Assembly: GCF_910592395.1 (NCBI RefSeq)
Contig: NC_088318.1
Location: 870,001-934,000 of the forward strand
From: Lineus longissimus
Taxonomy: Eukaryota; Nemertea; Pilidiophora; Heteronemertea; Lineidae
Direction of reading: 5' to 3'
Length of the DNA stretch: 64,000 bases
The notes beneath the pieces are model-generated. The model was not told the DNA's origin. It saw nothing but the letters and a program-made list of their open reading frames with translations, and searched no databases. Positions 23,271 through 35,150 of the stretch are shown here, piece after piece. How positions within the stretch are numbered: position 1 is the stretch's first letter; the number at the start of each line of letters is the position of its first letter. The position numbers were made by a program, and so were the translations under genes.

Positions 23271-26200
23271 GACAAGACATCAATGACCGGACATTCAGGC
23301 AGTCTAGGTCAGGGTCGGCTCTAGCTGCTCACCATGCGCATGGGATGTTCCGGTGATTCACAACATGAGAGTTATCGATCCACATCGGCGCGGGCCCACC
23401 AAATATCTCTCGGATGTTGAATACCGTAAAGCAATTAACGACAGCCGACTCTTTATTGGATGCCTTCCACTTGTTGGTAAAACGATATGTCTTATTTAAG
23501 CACCCAATGGGCAGATCACCATCTAGGATGTCCGAAGGAGATGGAAACCATTTGGCGATCAGAGGGAAATTGTTTCTGTACATGCTAAAGGCTAACATAT
23601 GTTGTAAGTGACTCTCAGGGCCCCTTGCTGGCGTACATGGCACATTGCACGACAGTATAGTTTTACCAAGAAGACTGAACCTTAGGCCAACCTGGATTTC
23701 GCCTCAAATCCAAGATGGCCGTCAAATTTGAAAATGGCTGCTATTGCACGAGAGCATAGTTTTCATAGTGCTCCTTGGGCCGATATGTCCGGCAGGTTAA
23801 TTCAATTCAATCCAGCCTAAAGGTAGGGGCAACATAAGACTACATGTATTTGGATGATGAAACCACTTTTATTTGTGAGTGGTCAGTCTCGTATGACATG
23901 TATATGAAAAATATGATTTTATGGCTAAAATCTTAATGAGAATGTATATCATGAAGAATGAAGAGAAAATAACCCACCGCCAGGATAAACAATCTCCATT
24001 ACTAGTTTGTTCGTTGGTTAATTCAGGAAACGAGGTTACTCCAAGAATCACAAGGATATCAGAACGAATACAAGCCGTTTAGAACTCCGTCTGCCGATAT
24101 GCAGGTCAAGTGAGATATTTATTCCAATGAAATAAGACGGCACCGGTATATTCAACTTAATCCCAGCGTCACCGCACAGTATGAAACAAAAAAACTATGA
24201 AAGCTTAAATTAATTGCCAAATTTCCCAAAATCGGCGATTAAGAGCAAAATCCGTGTAGTCAAATCAAGGCAGTCACCGTGAAAAGAATAGGAGTTAAAT
24301 CCAGGCAGCCATTGTCGATAGCAGTTACTTCCGTACAGTCAACGTTGGCTGACAGAAAAGTCTGTTCACCAATCCCTTTGGAGAACTACAATATCTACTG
24401 TATTTGCGATGGACAACGACATCAATGCTACAACTACCGGCAAACTATGCGTAACATCACCTAACCATTTGACCATCTGTTGCGCCGACAGCAAAGATAT
24501 CAAGAATGGACCAGTGACTTTTCGATATCCATCAGTCAAAGTAGCAAAAACATGTGCGCCGAGCTGGGAACTTCGTCAGCACAACTTGTGTGACAGAACA
24601 TGAATTGAAATCCGTGCAGCCAGTGAATCACATCCAATATACAGTCAACAGTAAATCCGTGTGATATAGTAAAGGGGATATAAGTAGGTAAAGAGTATGG
24701 ATTCGTCCACACGTCCATGAATTATTAAGCATGTGCGCCAGGTTCCTCCCGGCGTCCTCCATCAGTGCAGAGAGAGTGGCTAGACTCGATAGACGGGCTG
24801 GAACCTCTGAGCCTGGAACACACTATACTGATGGTCGGACAGTTTAGAGTCCGTCGACGGGACGGCAACTAAATCTCATCAATCTATTGGACATGGTGGT
24901 ATAGTGTTGATAAGTGAAACGCGCCGATACTTCAGCGCTCTGTTAAGTTGCTTAACTTATTCAATGTCATTACTTTACAAAATCGGAAGTTTGCCAACCT
25001 GACTTAGTTGCATGAGACCGGTGTAGAAGCAAAAAATGTCCCAATGGAAAAAGTGTCTAGCCCACTTGTATCCTGACGGATGATGGAATATGATTCTGTT
25101 GAGGCCATGACCGTCAATAACTTAGATACCAAAGCTTCGTTCCCCGGACATTCTATCCCAGGACATTTCAAACTTCTCCTCCAGCTCGATGTCGGGCTCG
25201 GAGGACATTATGTACCTTTTCGCTAGATGACATGTCCGAGGTATATTAGGCTACCCCGGACTAAATTGACCGAAAGAAGTTTGGATTCTAATGTGTAATT
25301 CATAATATCTCCCTGAAATCCGGTCAGTTTGCTGAAAGGCATAAGCAATAGGTCAGTAGCCTTGTACAAATTGCCTATGATTATTGATTAGTTAGAATAA
25401 TATTTTTGGGCTTGAGCCTCTCAGTCGCCTGGTATACTAATGTTAAGTGACAAGTAATCGAAATGTATTAATGGTTAATGCTGTTTGTCTGTCCAGTTAT
25501 AGTCAATGAAGCCTGAGCAAGACGAAGAGATAGCCAGCAATCATGTCACATGTGGTTAACGGTGATCTGGCATTAAAATACTAAACACAGTGTCCAGTAA
25601 AAAAATTCGGACTGATCTTGGTGGGCAGAGAATGGATGGAGGGCAGAGATCGGTCGGTCTTCGAAGGCAGAGTATGGGTATTCTGGTTATTGCAAATTGA
25701 TTGTCGTACTGCCATCTACAAGTAAGGATTGGAACCATGATTTCGAGGCGACGAGCCGGGCTGCAACCAGGGCAGCATTCTTGCCTTTCTATAAGTCCTC
25801 GCCTCTGATGGCTGACCTCCATCCTTTCCCACCGAAAGTATGAGTAGAAGCACGAACTAAAGGAATATACATCGAAGAAACATAACGTGGCCCTCGTCTG
25901 ATCCGATATAGCCAGCAAACCATCTGTAAGTGCTGATATGAAAGAGTACAAATTCACCAACTGTTTTGATGTTTTCGATCGATGTTTAGATGATGTCGTC
26001 TGGTGATGAGTAGCCTATCCTCAATGATGTCCCTCCGATAATACTTCGCCTGGAGCAGATACTGAAGTACTAAGCTAGGAGGGCATTGCCATGCCAAAAC
26101 ATGCCGGGGGCTGCAGGTTGAATGGAACGGATTCAAGTCTTTCCACTATACCAGCTGATAGAGCCGCTGATAGTTGCATAGGGAGGCAATGCTTTGGCTC

Positions 26201-27094
26201 TTTCCATTCATCAACGAAGACAATCAGGCGAACGAATCAAGATGTTTATAATCATCAACAGAGGAATAACCCCAATTTGCTGCTGTGAAATGAATAGTAT
26301 CTGATGGAGATGGCATATCATGAGAGTGGGCGGATCCTCAATTTTGGATCCATGATGAGGAAACGCCATTACTTTGAAAATTAAAGTGAATCCAGTGATG
26401 GTGATCTCGGTTATTCACCCATACCAACGTGACGAGGAGCGATCTACCTTTGCAAAAGACCCCAAATTTACCACTGAGGATGTTTACCCGGTGGACAGCA
26501 CACTGCCTTGTTAATGAAGGAAGTTCACTACAGAAGAATACTGTGCCCCGCGATGGTAGAAATCCACATGATGGTTCCGAATTGTCTGCAAAGACTCTTA
26601 CATACGTCGCCAAGGATAGCTATATGTCAAACGAAGAGCAGGCAAAGTGCTTCCATTGACAGGACAAGTTTCAGGAATAGAGAAAGATATTGAAAAAGCT
26701 ACGAGACGGGTACATTTAAGATGTAGCTGACTAAACGTCCTTGTTTTGTAGTCTAAAGAAAGTTTCATAACGTTATGGGTAGGTTTAGCATGTTTAACGA
26801 ATCGTTAATACTATTTACGTGCTGTGTCGTTCAATGGGCTGTGGAATTGGCTAATGTCTTGAAATGTTATGCTCGCTGGTTTATCAGTAAATTACCGCTA
26901 TGCATTATAATGAAAACACGAGGCGATTGTTGACACTGTCATTAAGAACGAGAAAAATGTTTAAAAGCGACTGGAAATGGAGTTTAAGTCAATTATCAAC
27001 CCAAGTTACCAAGCAGCATTTTTATCTTAACCGATCCCCCGTTTGATACTTCTGAGAGTGACAAGAACAAAATATACGTAGAGACAAATAAGCA

Positions 27095-27661
27095 CATCGA
27101 AGGAGGTAATGGCGTCCAGACGTCGTGGCCACACGAACGAACTTTATGTCAGCTCTCACATTCTTGGGTTAACTGCATCGAAGGAGGTAATGGCGTCAAG
27201 ACGTCGTGGCCACACCAACGAACTTTATGTCAGCTCTCACATTCTTGGGTTAACTGCATCGAAGGAGGTAATGGCGTCCAGACGTCGTGGCCACACGAAC
27301 GAACTTTATGTCAGCTCTCACATTCTTTGGTTAACTGCATCGAAGGAGGTAATGGCGTCCAGACGTCGTGGCCACACGAACGAACTTTATGTCAGCTCTC
27401 ACATTCTTGGGTTAACTGCATCGAAGGAGGTAATGGCGTCCAGACGTCGTGGCCACACGAACGAACTTTATGTCAGCTCTCACATTCTTGGGTAAACTGC
27501 ATCGAAGGAGGTAATGGCGTCCAGACGTCGTGGCCACACGAACGAACTATATGTCAGCTCTCACATTCTTGGGTAAACTGCATCGAAGGAGGTAAGGGCG
27601 TCCAGACGTCGTGGCCACACCAAGGAACTTTATGTCAACTCTCTCATTCTTGGGTTAACTG
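27095..27661. repeat. 81-bp minisatellite, seven copies
   Basis: Seven near-identical 81-bp units run from CATCGAAGGAGG to GGGTTAACTG with no spacers. Because 81 is a multiple of three, the array stays open in two plus-strand frames and gives repetitive peptides (for example MASRRRGHTNELYVSSHILG per unit). There is no start context, splice join or flanking coding sequence, and the array sits in an intron of the opposite-strand NETO-like gene. It is treated as a minisatellite, not a gene. Confidence 0.85.
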
Positions 27662-29345
27662 ATTTATGAACTACATCGAGCTGATCGCGAAGTTGTCTGT
27701 CGACAGCTTGATGGCGTATTCAGGCTGTATCTACCTCACATTATGCTTGATAAGCCCAGGGAGAATGAGCCACAAGTAACAATAGCTCCCTAAATTTTAA
27801 TTTCCTCCATGGCTAGGAAGCTCTCCTTGAGGTCAGTTCAATTTCGCTTTGAATAGACTGCCTGAATCTGTAGAGAGTTTTGGCTGCTTCATCGATTTTG
27901 GGAAGGAAAACGCTATTGTCAAGCCGGCTTCAGGGACGAAGGTATCAAGCGCGGGAAGATAAAAATCGACTCATCATTTGTATTGTTAAATTGGATTTAG
28001 TTCGAAGGTCGTCGCAAGACAATCATGCCTTAATTCATCCTATTTGCATATTCTTGTCTATTTTGTGTCTGTGACCAAAACCATTTTCATTATCACCAAG
28101 TATATGACATTTACAAACTGAATATCAGACTTTCGGGAACGCCTTGAGAGAATAACGAACATCATCAAACTTCGATACGACAGGCTACTAAATGTACCTA
28201 ATGGGTCCCAATTCATAATACAATCAACAGACAGCTATCGGCATGCATTTTTACGACCCACTTAGGAGAAAATAGATGGGACTGACTTCACCCACCGCTA
28301 GCCTCACCTAGAGTGTATTTCATGTCAAATTAGAGAGGAAATGGTTTGATAACTCGTATACTGGTGTATATTTGAGGGGGGGGGGTGCATACAGTAAGAA
28401 TCCCACATCCTCAATAAGCTGGGGCCAACCTTTCCACAGAGCAGTGGTTGGAAGACGATATCCTGATTCTATCGGGACATTGATCAGGTGCCAAGCCGGC
28501 TGAAGGTATACAGCCAAACCATTGATTCTGATGCAAAGCCAGTAACCACTTCTCCGATAGCATGTACATTGACAGGTTAATCTTGGTCACCCTGATTTGA
28601 GCAGCGGTCATATCGGATAATAGCGCTAACCCTTTTTATTAGAATTCCGTTTCCAGATAGCATCTGAGAGTAGTCTCGACTTTCTGTATGAATCTGTAAA
28701 TCAATCGACCCTGTGAGACAAACACTTTTCATTACTATTCTAGAACTGGTGTGACGACATGATTATTTGGTGTGGAGTTGTGATAAACGTGATTGGGTCC
28801 TAATTAGCTATGCTTGCCTTGTCACTTGTACCGTGTAACTGTCTGGGACAGGTTGCCGAATATGTTCAGTGGCGAGCGATATGGCCAACGCACGGGAAGA
28901 ATCCATAAGTAAGAAACGGTAACACGAGGAACCACATCCTAGACCTCAAGCCAGTTATTCATTCCAATGTCATTGGCAACATATCAAGATATGCACAGAT
29001 CTACAGCGTACACGACCTCACTTTTGTATTAGGGAAAATCATGATCTGACGTGTTTTTAACAATTGAAGATAAATGCAGCCTTCCAAACTACCCCTACCC
29101 CAAGGAGGATATTGGCATACGATTATCATATACGATCTTTTAAATTTAAGATGCGACGTGTAAGAAATTGCATTGCATTTCAAACCAATGATCACTCAGG
29201 CTTCGAGGTTGAAATGATAAAGGTGATAAGATGCTGGGATGATTACGATAACGGTACATATGATGATGATGTAAAAGATTGCGATGATGATGATGATTAC
29301 GATGATGAGGGTGATGGTCGTGAAAGTATAGAATACATGTCCTAC

Positions 29346-29468
29346 CTGTCGCTCCGTCACAGTACGTCTCGTCCGACCCTGACTGACAGTTCTCGCGTCC
29401 GTTACACAAGAGGGTGTTATTGATGCATATATTGGCTGCACACCTATACCCGTAGCTAGTGCAAATAC
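29346..29468 (-). CDS. NETO-like gene, LDL-receptor class A exon
   Basis: A 123-bp exon, phase 1-1, with a TTTTTTCAG acceptor and a CAG|GTAGGA donor on the minus strand. It codes one complete LDL-A module with six cysteines. The segment CAANICINNTLLCNGRENC is very close to the matching part of vertebrate NETO1, and the module ends with the calcium-site pattern G-S-D-E. A short linker leads to the membrane exon at 17596. In the family this domain follows CUB2 directly, as here: the CUB2 exon ends in FTSGHSG and is joined to ICTSYGY. Confidence 0.92.
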
Positions 29469-32400
29469 CTGAAAAAACACAAGAAGAACAACATTTTAAA
29501 TTTGTCTACAACCACATTATTTGTTTAAAGTCACTGAGATACTCTTGAGGGGGGGGGGGTGCAAGTTTTGTGCAAGGGACTTTTTGTATAGGACATCTTG
29601 CCTGTCGAACGAACTGTAATTCCATTTTGCCCAAAAACGACAACAGTGAGAAGGAACTGCAGAGCCCCCATGGGAGAAGTTGCGAAGGAACAAGGTCGGC
29701 CATCGATATACTGATGAGAGGGACCTCTTACAGCGATTCAACAAGTGACGAAACAAAGGCAAGTGGAACAAAGAAACTGCTTCAAGAAGTACTTCAAAAG
29801 TTCTATTCCACAGAATAATCTGCATGAGGAATTAACTGAAGAAGGCAGCATTTCAATTAACCATTGCGCCCTTGTCACTGTCAGGACTATCTTTATTCCC
29901 TACTGAGGCCACTCGTTCATTGTACAGTTCTGACCGATCAGAACTTGCCGGCAATACAGTTCTTAACAGAGAGATCCGTTGATCATCCGTTAATGGATGA
30001 CCAAGACAAACCATGAAAGAACCACTTTCAGTTCTATTGCAACAGGCTGTAATTGAGTTTGCAGCGATTCTCTTAGGCATACAAGTATTTGCTCTCTTGC
30101 TTTTAATTGAAATGGTATAACGATCTCTCCATGGCAGAGTTATAGCCCTCGAAAGTAATTCATATAATCATTTCGTCGTGGAAGTACCACAGTCCTTTTT
30201 CACTCTCCCTACCAATCTAGTTGAGAACAATCCAGCTGGACGAACTCAGCTCGGCAAAGATTAGATGTTGGCCATACTAGCGGTTCCCTGCCCTACAGCA
30301 GATGCTCCAGAGCTGATGAAAGAGTGCATCGTTAATTTCATCTAGACCAATTTTACCACCGCCAACGAAAGCTTTTGTGGAGCGAGCCGAGTTCAGTGTT
30401 CTTAATCATTTGGGTGCCCCAGGCCGTTATTTGGCAGAGTACGATAAACAACGTATTTGCCGACGCAACAACACTGATGGGGAAAGAATCTTCTCAAAAT
30501 AGAGGTTATACGGTTATGAATAAGATTAGGAGAGGGCTAACTCGTTTTGGTTGTGCGGAGCTTAGGGTGGAGGAGAGATCCAATGATTTCTTTTGCGGTA
30601 ATCAACGGTGATTCGTAACCAATGTCATTTGACTTCTTTTCTACCAACCTCAAGCACTTAGTTTGGGACATTATCTTCAGGCTCTTTGGCAAAAGGACTG
30701 GGGATTTTATTACTAGATGCCTAACAGCGCGGTGTTGATTTCAATATCACACCCAAAATCTAACTAGTTGTCTTCACATATGTATGCTCGAGTAACGAGC
30801 CCAAGTACAGAGGTTGATCAAGAATTGGAAACGCTTAAATTAGTTTCATACGAAAACTTAATATAGCATTGCCTACAACATTAAACGAAGAGAAGTCTTT
30901 GATGGCAGAATTTCAATTCTTAATTAAGTCTGGGCGTCAGAACATGGACGTAATTATTTGCTAAGAATACACTGAACTGGTAGTGCCCGACCGTCGAAGA
31001 CTTGATAATGTCATTGTTGGATTTTACATAATGTGGCGTCATTTTCTGCCAAGATGGCTGAACCATTTCTTTTGCATCAAGAGGTAAAACGTGTGCCCCT
31101 TGAATAGCCACTTAATCATCTTAACGGATATCAGACTTTTTCTATCTGCACCTTTGATATGATAGATACAACTCTTGCTTGGAGCAAGAATAGTGTCTAG
31201 TCGACCGGTTATGTCTCTTTACGAACTTTTGACGGAGATGGATCATGCCCGCTATGTCAGATTGTTAAATCAAACTGGAAATCGAAGCCAATAAAAGTTT
31301 CTAGTAAGATTTAGCGTGATATAATGCTCGAGAGAAGTCTATTGTTAGAAACTTCTGATCGAGAACACATATCCAGGGTTTTTTCATCCAAAACTGTTAT
31401 TCTTAGTCCTTTAAATAACCTACCTTTAGGGTAACTTATTAACGTGAAAAGTTAGAGACCAGCGCTAGGACCTATTAATCTCGTATATAAACCAAACGTT
31501 ACGCCTTGGGGTTAAGCACCTTTGGATTTTATTCTATTATTTCGCTTGATGATATCGAAAGGCACTGTACGGGAGGTCATTCGTAATGTTAGGTGAGACA
31601 AGTAGGAATCTACAGGATTTCTCAAGACGAAACGCACAGGTTTGGGCCACCAAGGTTTGCTTGTCGTCCCTGTTTCACAAATTACTGGCAGATTAATCAT
31701 GCAACAAATGACTCTAGAATATGATCAGTGTTCAACAGAGAGGACAACAAATGACTCTAGAATATGATCAGCGTTCAACAGAGAGGACAACAAATGACTC
31801 TAGAATATGATCAGCGTTCAACAGAGAGGACAACAAATGACTCTAGAATATGATCAGTGTTCAACAGAGAGGACAACAAATGACTCTAGAATATGATCAG
31901 TGTTCAACAGAGAGGACAACAAATGACTCTAGAATATGATCAGTGTTCAACAGAGAGGACAACAAATGACTCTAGAATGATCAGTGTTCAACAGAGAGGA
32001 CAACAAATAACTCTAGAATATGATCAGCGTTCAACAGAGAGGACAACAAATAACTCTAGAATATGATCCTTTAACAACAAGCAGCTGAGGAGTGGAGGTG
32101 TACCGACCAAACAGTACCAACTCCTTGTTGCAGTTCCCTACAACAACCTCCAATATTGATCAAAGGTAATTATTTAATCCGGTGATGTATTAACAATCAC
32201 ATTAGTATTGACCCTATCGATCCTGATAGAGGTCAAAAGCCACATGACTGGTGTTGATGTTCCTTGTTTTGATTATTCATTCGAGTAATGCAATACTAGT
32301 GACCCTATCATTCTATCCTACAGGTGGCATGCAATGATGGGTTATTACAATATGTTGACCATATCATCTACAGCAAAGCCAGATTTGGGATTTAGACGAA

Positions 32401-34320
32401 GAGTCAAGTGTCATGTAGATATTGGGTTATATTTCTTGCTATTGATTCAGTGTTTTAGCTGGTTTTGCCTGTTTGAAGTGTTGTTAACACTTGATTTGAA
32501 GTAATATGAGTAGACTCTGTACAAGTATACATTACATGCGCGAGGTAAAATCATAAAAACGACCCTGAAGCATCAAATATTGAGTTAAATCTGGATTGGA
32601 AATGAGTAAATAGTCAGTAAATACGTTAATTAGAAAATGGATCGGGTCTCCAACCATTAACTTTTTCCAACTGCGGATATGTTTCTTTGAGCTGAATATC
32701 AAATACCAAAGAAATTCACTACCGGTAACCAGTTCTTTATAACTGGTATTTAACATACTGATATCGATTCCTTACCAGACTCAAACTATTACGAGACGAC
32801 ACTAGCATAATCAGCGCAGACTCTCATTCAAGGCTTAGTTTTACAAGCCAGTCATCTACAACCCCTTAAGGATACATCGAACTTACTTGCCTTTGATACA
32901 ACGCTATACAAAAAGTATAGACTTTTCTCCTCCTATATAAGATTCCACCACGACATTAGGATCACTGATTTTAAAATCCGATATCCAACTGACCCTCGAA
33001 ATTGTCTTCTTGAAAACAGAAAACGTATCTCCCTACAGTCGTCAGTCGATCAATACAAGATCTCAAATCGACATTCCATCGCCGAATTTAATCTCAGAAA
33101 CAGTACAAAATAGGCTTAACTATTTTCAATGTCAGACAGAGATATTCCTCCACCAAGTTATGTCCGCATCACATCTCAAAATAAGGATCGACGCCAGATT
33201 GTCCTCACTACTCCTCGACCCTCTTACCAATGAGTTTGCTCTGAGAGGTTTGCCGGCACTCCACCGCGATCGAAGTGGAAGGCAGACACTGATCCTTAGC
33301 CAGTTACTGGTGGCCCCTGACCGAATACTCCGACAACTGGTTCACCACTCGCCGCCAAACGGTAATCTATCCGTTGCGCCAATAACGACACAGCCCCACG
33401 CTTGGTGAGCTAGCGATTAAAGATCACTCTAACAAGAATGCCGGACTTGACTGTACATTTTATACAAGTGATATGCGAATTGATATAGGGCGAATTCAAG
33501 TATACCAAGGGCGAAACAAAGCATTTTCCCCTCACGAACTTATATTGAAAAACATATTTCGAGTTCCAGTGTCATTTGTGACCCATCAGATCCAAGGCAT
33601 GATGATGCTATCGACATCGTCATTGATGTCAGCTTGCACTTTGGGCCCACTCCTACAAATCACCTTACAATGTAGTCTATATAAATATCGAGGGTGGGTA
33701 GGGTGAGTGGGGTGTGGGGGTGGGTGTGTGGGGGTCTTACCCCCTTTAATTTCTAATAATAAAGAATATCAAAGGAAAGAGTTTCTATTTCGATTATCCG
33801 CTGATATTGTCAACAAACGACTAAATCCTTCTGGAAATTTAATATCATAAATTCCCGCACAAAGAAGTGGCGTAAGGGCGATTTAGTTCCATTCAATTTA
33901 CCATTTGAAGGCTGTTGAACAATTTTTCAAGCTAATTTCACTCTCGTAATCAATGGTAATGTGGCCATATGTTTTCAGCCTTTGTAGTTATGATATTATG
34001 TTCCAGTTGGTATGCAGGTGAAGTTAATAAGGAATTATATATAAACCTAACACTATACGTTAGCAAGAATGGTATGCGAACAACAGCAGCGAAAAACTTT
34101 TAAAATGCATTTTTGTATCTATTGCTACTGAGTCTACACATGGGAGCTATTGCTTCTTGAACTCATCCGTTCGGTACATTGCAGATGTGGTTACTTGTCC
34201 CCAGGTCCAAACAGTCGATTTCTGAGACACAGTGGGTATAAAATACGACGAACCGTGGCCTTCGCTAATGAATCATACCCTGGTGGGTATATTTAGTACA
34301 AACAGAGGTTATTTGCTCAC
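29469..34320 (-). other. NETO-like intron between CUB2 and LDL-A (4.9 kb)
   Basis: It contains a poly-G run with flanks like the one at 28374 (near 29549-29560) and the 43-bp minisatellite at 31702-32068. Open frames such as 33010-33408 start at non-ATG codons and carry no domain. No other feature is recognised. Confidence 0.55.
31702..32068. repeat. 43-bp minisatellite, about 8.6 copies
   Basis: Units begin CAACAAATGACTCTAGAATA and contain TCTAGA and TGATCA palindromes. Copies start at 31702, 31745, 31788, 31831, 31874, 31917, 31960, 32001 and 32044. The copy at 31960 is 2 bp short, and the last two copies share a G-to-A change. Copies are adjacent with no spacers, so this is not a CRISPR array. 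Confidence 0.85.
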
Positions 34321-34558
34321 CTGAGTGGCCTGACGTGAAGAGAGTATACTGGACTTGGAATGAGGCACGCTGGTTAACATCACGCGAGTAGAGTCTGATC
34401 ATTACTCTATTATATGTGGACAGGTAGTCTATTGCATTGTTAGTACACAACTTCGCCTTCCGATCCGACTCCAGTGACCGGCCGTCATATATCTCTATAG
34501 CGCTATCTTTGCATTTTTTGGATAACATGTCTTTTATGTACAAAAAGCGAAGCGATAT
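34321..34558 (-). CDS. NETO-like gene, second half of CUB2
   Basis: A 238-bp exon (phase 0 in, phase 1 out) with a TTATTTCAG acceptor and CAG|GTGAGC donor. It starts ISLRFLYIKDML and contains the CUB signature C..S.IEIYDG, then RKAKLC and QVQYTLFTS. This lines up well with the second CUB domain of NETO1 and NETO2, which has I-Y-L-R-F-L-D and L-K-A-K-F-C and ends M-L-F-T-S-F. The phases fit the exons on both sides. CUB domains of NETO form the extracellular part that contacts the receptor. Confidence 0.92.
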
Positions 34559-34910
34559 CTGAAATAAACAACACGAGTATGTTACAAGTCCATGTTACAA
34601 TGAAAGTGGAATTATCTGTTTTTCTTAGGGAAACAGTGACTCCACCCGCCGCACCCCACACACCCTCTCTGAAAGACAGTCCTGTGTAAGGGTGAGGCAG
34701 ATGAGTGGAAGGCTTACTGTACACTGGATGTAACATCCATCAGCAAACACACGTTCCGTGCTGCTCCCTCCGTGTGTAATCATCGAAATTAACGCCAACA
34801 ACTGTCTCTTTAATCTTTTCAAATCAATTAGTAGCAAGGTTCAATCCACGGTGCCAAATAAATGAACTGAAACCTTCGTCGGAATGATCCTACTACGTGA
34901 CAGCAACGAC

Positions 34911-34990
34911 TACCGGAAGTGTCCTAAATTTCAATATGGCTGCAACAAAACTACCGGAAGTAGCCTGTATTTCAATATGGCCGCTACATT
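34911..34990. repeat. 41-bp tandem duplication with ETS-like and YY1-like motifs
   Basis: Two copies start at 34911 and 34952. Each has TACCGGAAGT (an ETS-type core) followed by TTTCAATATGGC(T/C)GC (YY1-like). It lies in the 434-bp intron directly after the exon ending at 34993. A regulatory role is only suggested by the motifs. Confidence 0.5.
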
Positions 34991-34992
34991 AC

Positions 34993-35150
34993 CTGATAAT
35001 TCCTGGGTGCGTTGATCTCCCACGTGCAGTTGAAAGGCAGGTTATGAAGCTCGGAGCGTGATATCACCCATTTCGGAATGCTGTGTCTGGACGAGATGGT
35101 ACCATCTAACCGAGACGGCGTGTTGTATTCATTTAAGGCTATTCTGCATA
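34993..35150 (-). CDS. NETO-like gene, first half of CUB2
   Basis: A 158-bp exon, phase 1 in and phase 0 out, with a TTTGCAG acceptor and CAG|GTAATG donor on the minus strand. The join from the previous exon gives DPKVCRIAL, so the first CUB cysteine is present. DGTISS follows, and the exon ends NCTWEINAPRNYQ. The C-x-W-x-I-x-A-P pattern is the standard CUB strand before the I-x-L-R-F segment coded by the next exon. It was missed as an open frame because it is short, and was located from splice signals and phase. Confidence 0.85.

Larger units (their letters stand above)
17597..29345 (-). other. Large intron of the NETO-like gene (11.7 kb)
   Basis: It lies between the LDL-A and transmembrane exons. 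It contains GAT/GAC trinucleotide tracts (18058-18158, 19293-19321), a 10-bp TGTACA-type repeat (19151-19200), a 69-bp tandem duplication (23133-23270) and an 81-bp minisatellite (27095-27661). A poly-G run lies near 28374-28384. No convincing gene is seen on either strand. Confidence 0.6.

Noticed and set aside
25556-25960. Minus-strand open frame of 134 codons in the large NETO-like intron
   Set aside because: Non-ATG start, no domain, low-complexity pattern, and not in phase with the flanking NETO exons.
27109-27495. Repetitive 128-codon open frame as a repeat-protein gene
   Set aside because: It equals the 81-bp minisatellite; there is no start context or joined exon, and it lies antisense in a NETO-like intron.
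29146-29409. Minus-strand open frame taken as the whole LDL-A exon
   Set aside because: It starts mid-domain and runs past the donor at 29345 into a CAT/CAC repeat; the splice-defined exon 29346-29468 gives the full six-cysteine module.
31702-32068. Regular repeats as a CRISPR array
   Set aside because: Units are directly adjacent with no unique spacers, and the DNA is animal nuclear.
33010-33408. Plus-strand open frame of 132 codons
   Set aside because: It starts at TTG, shows no domain or signal, and no splice partner was found.
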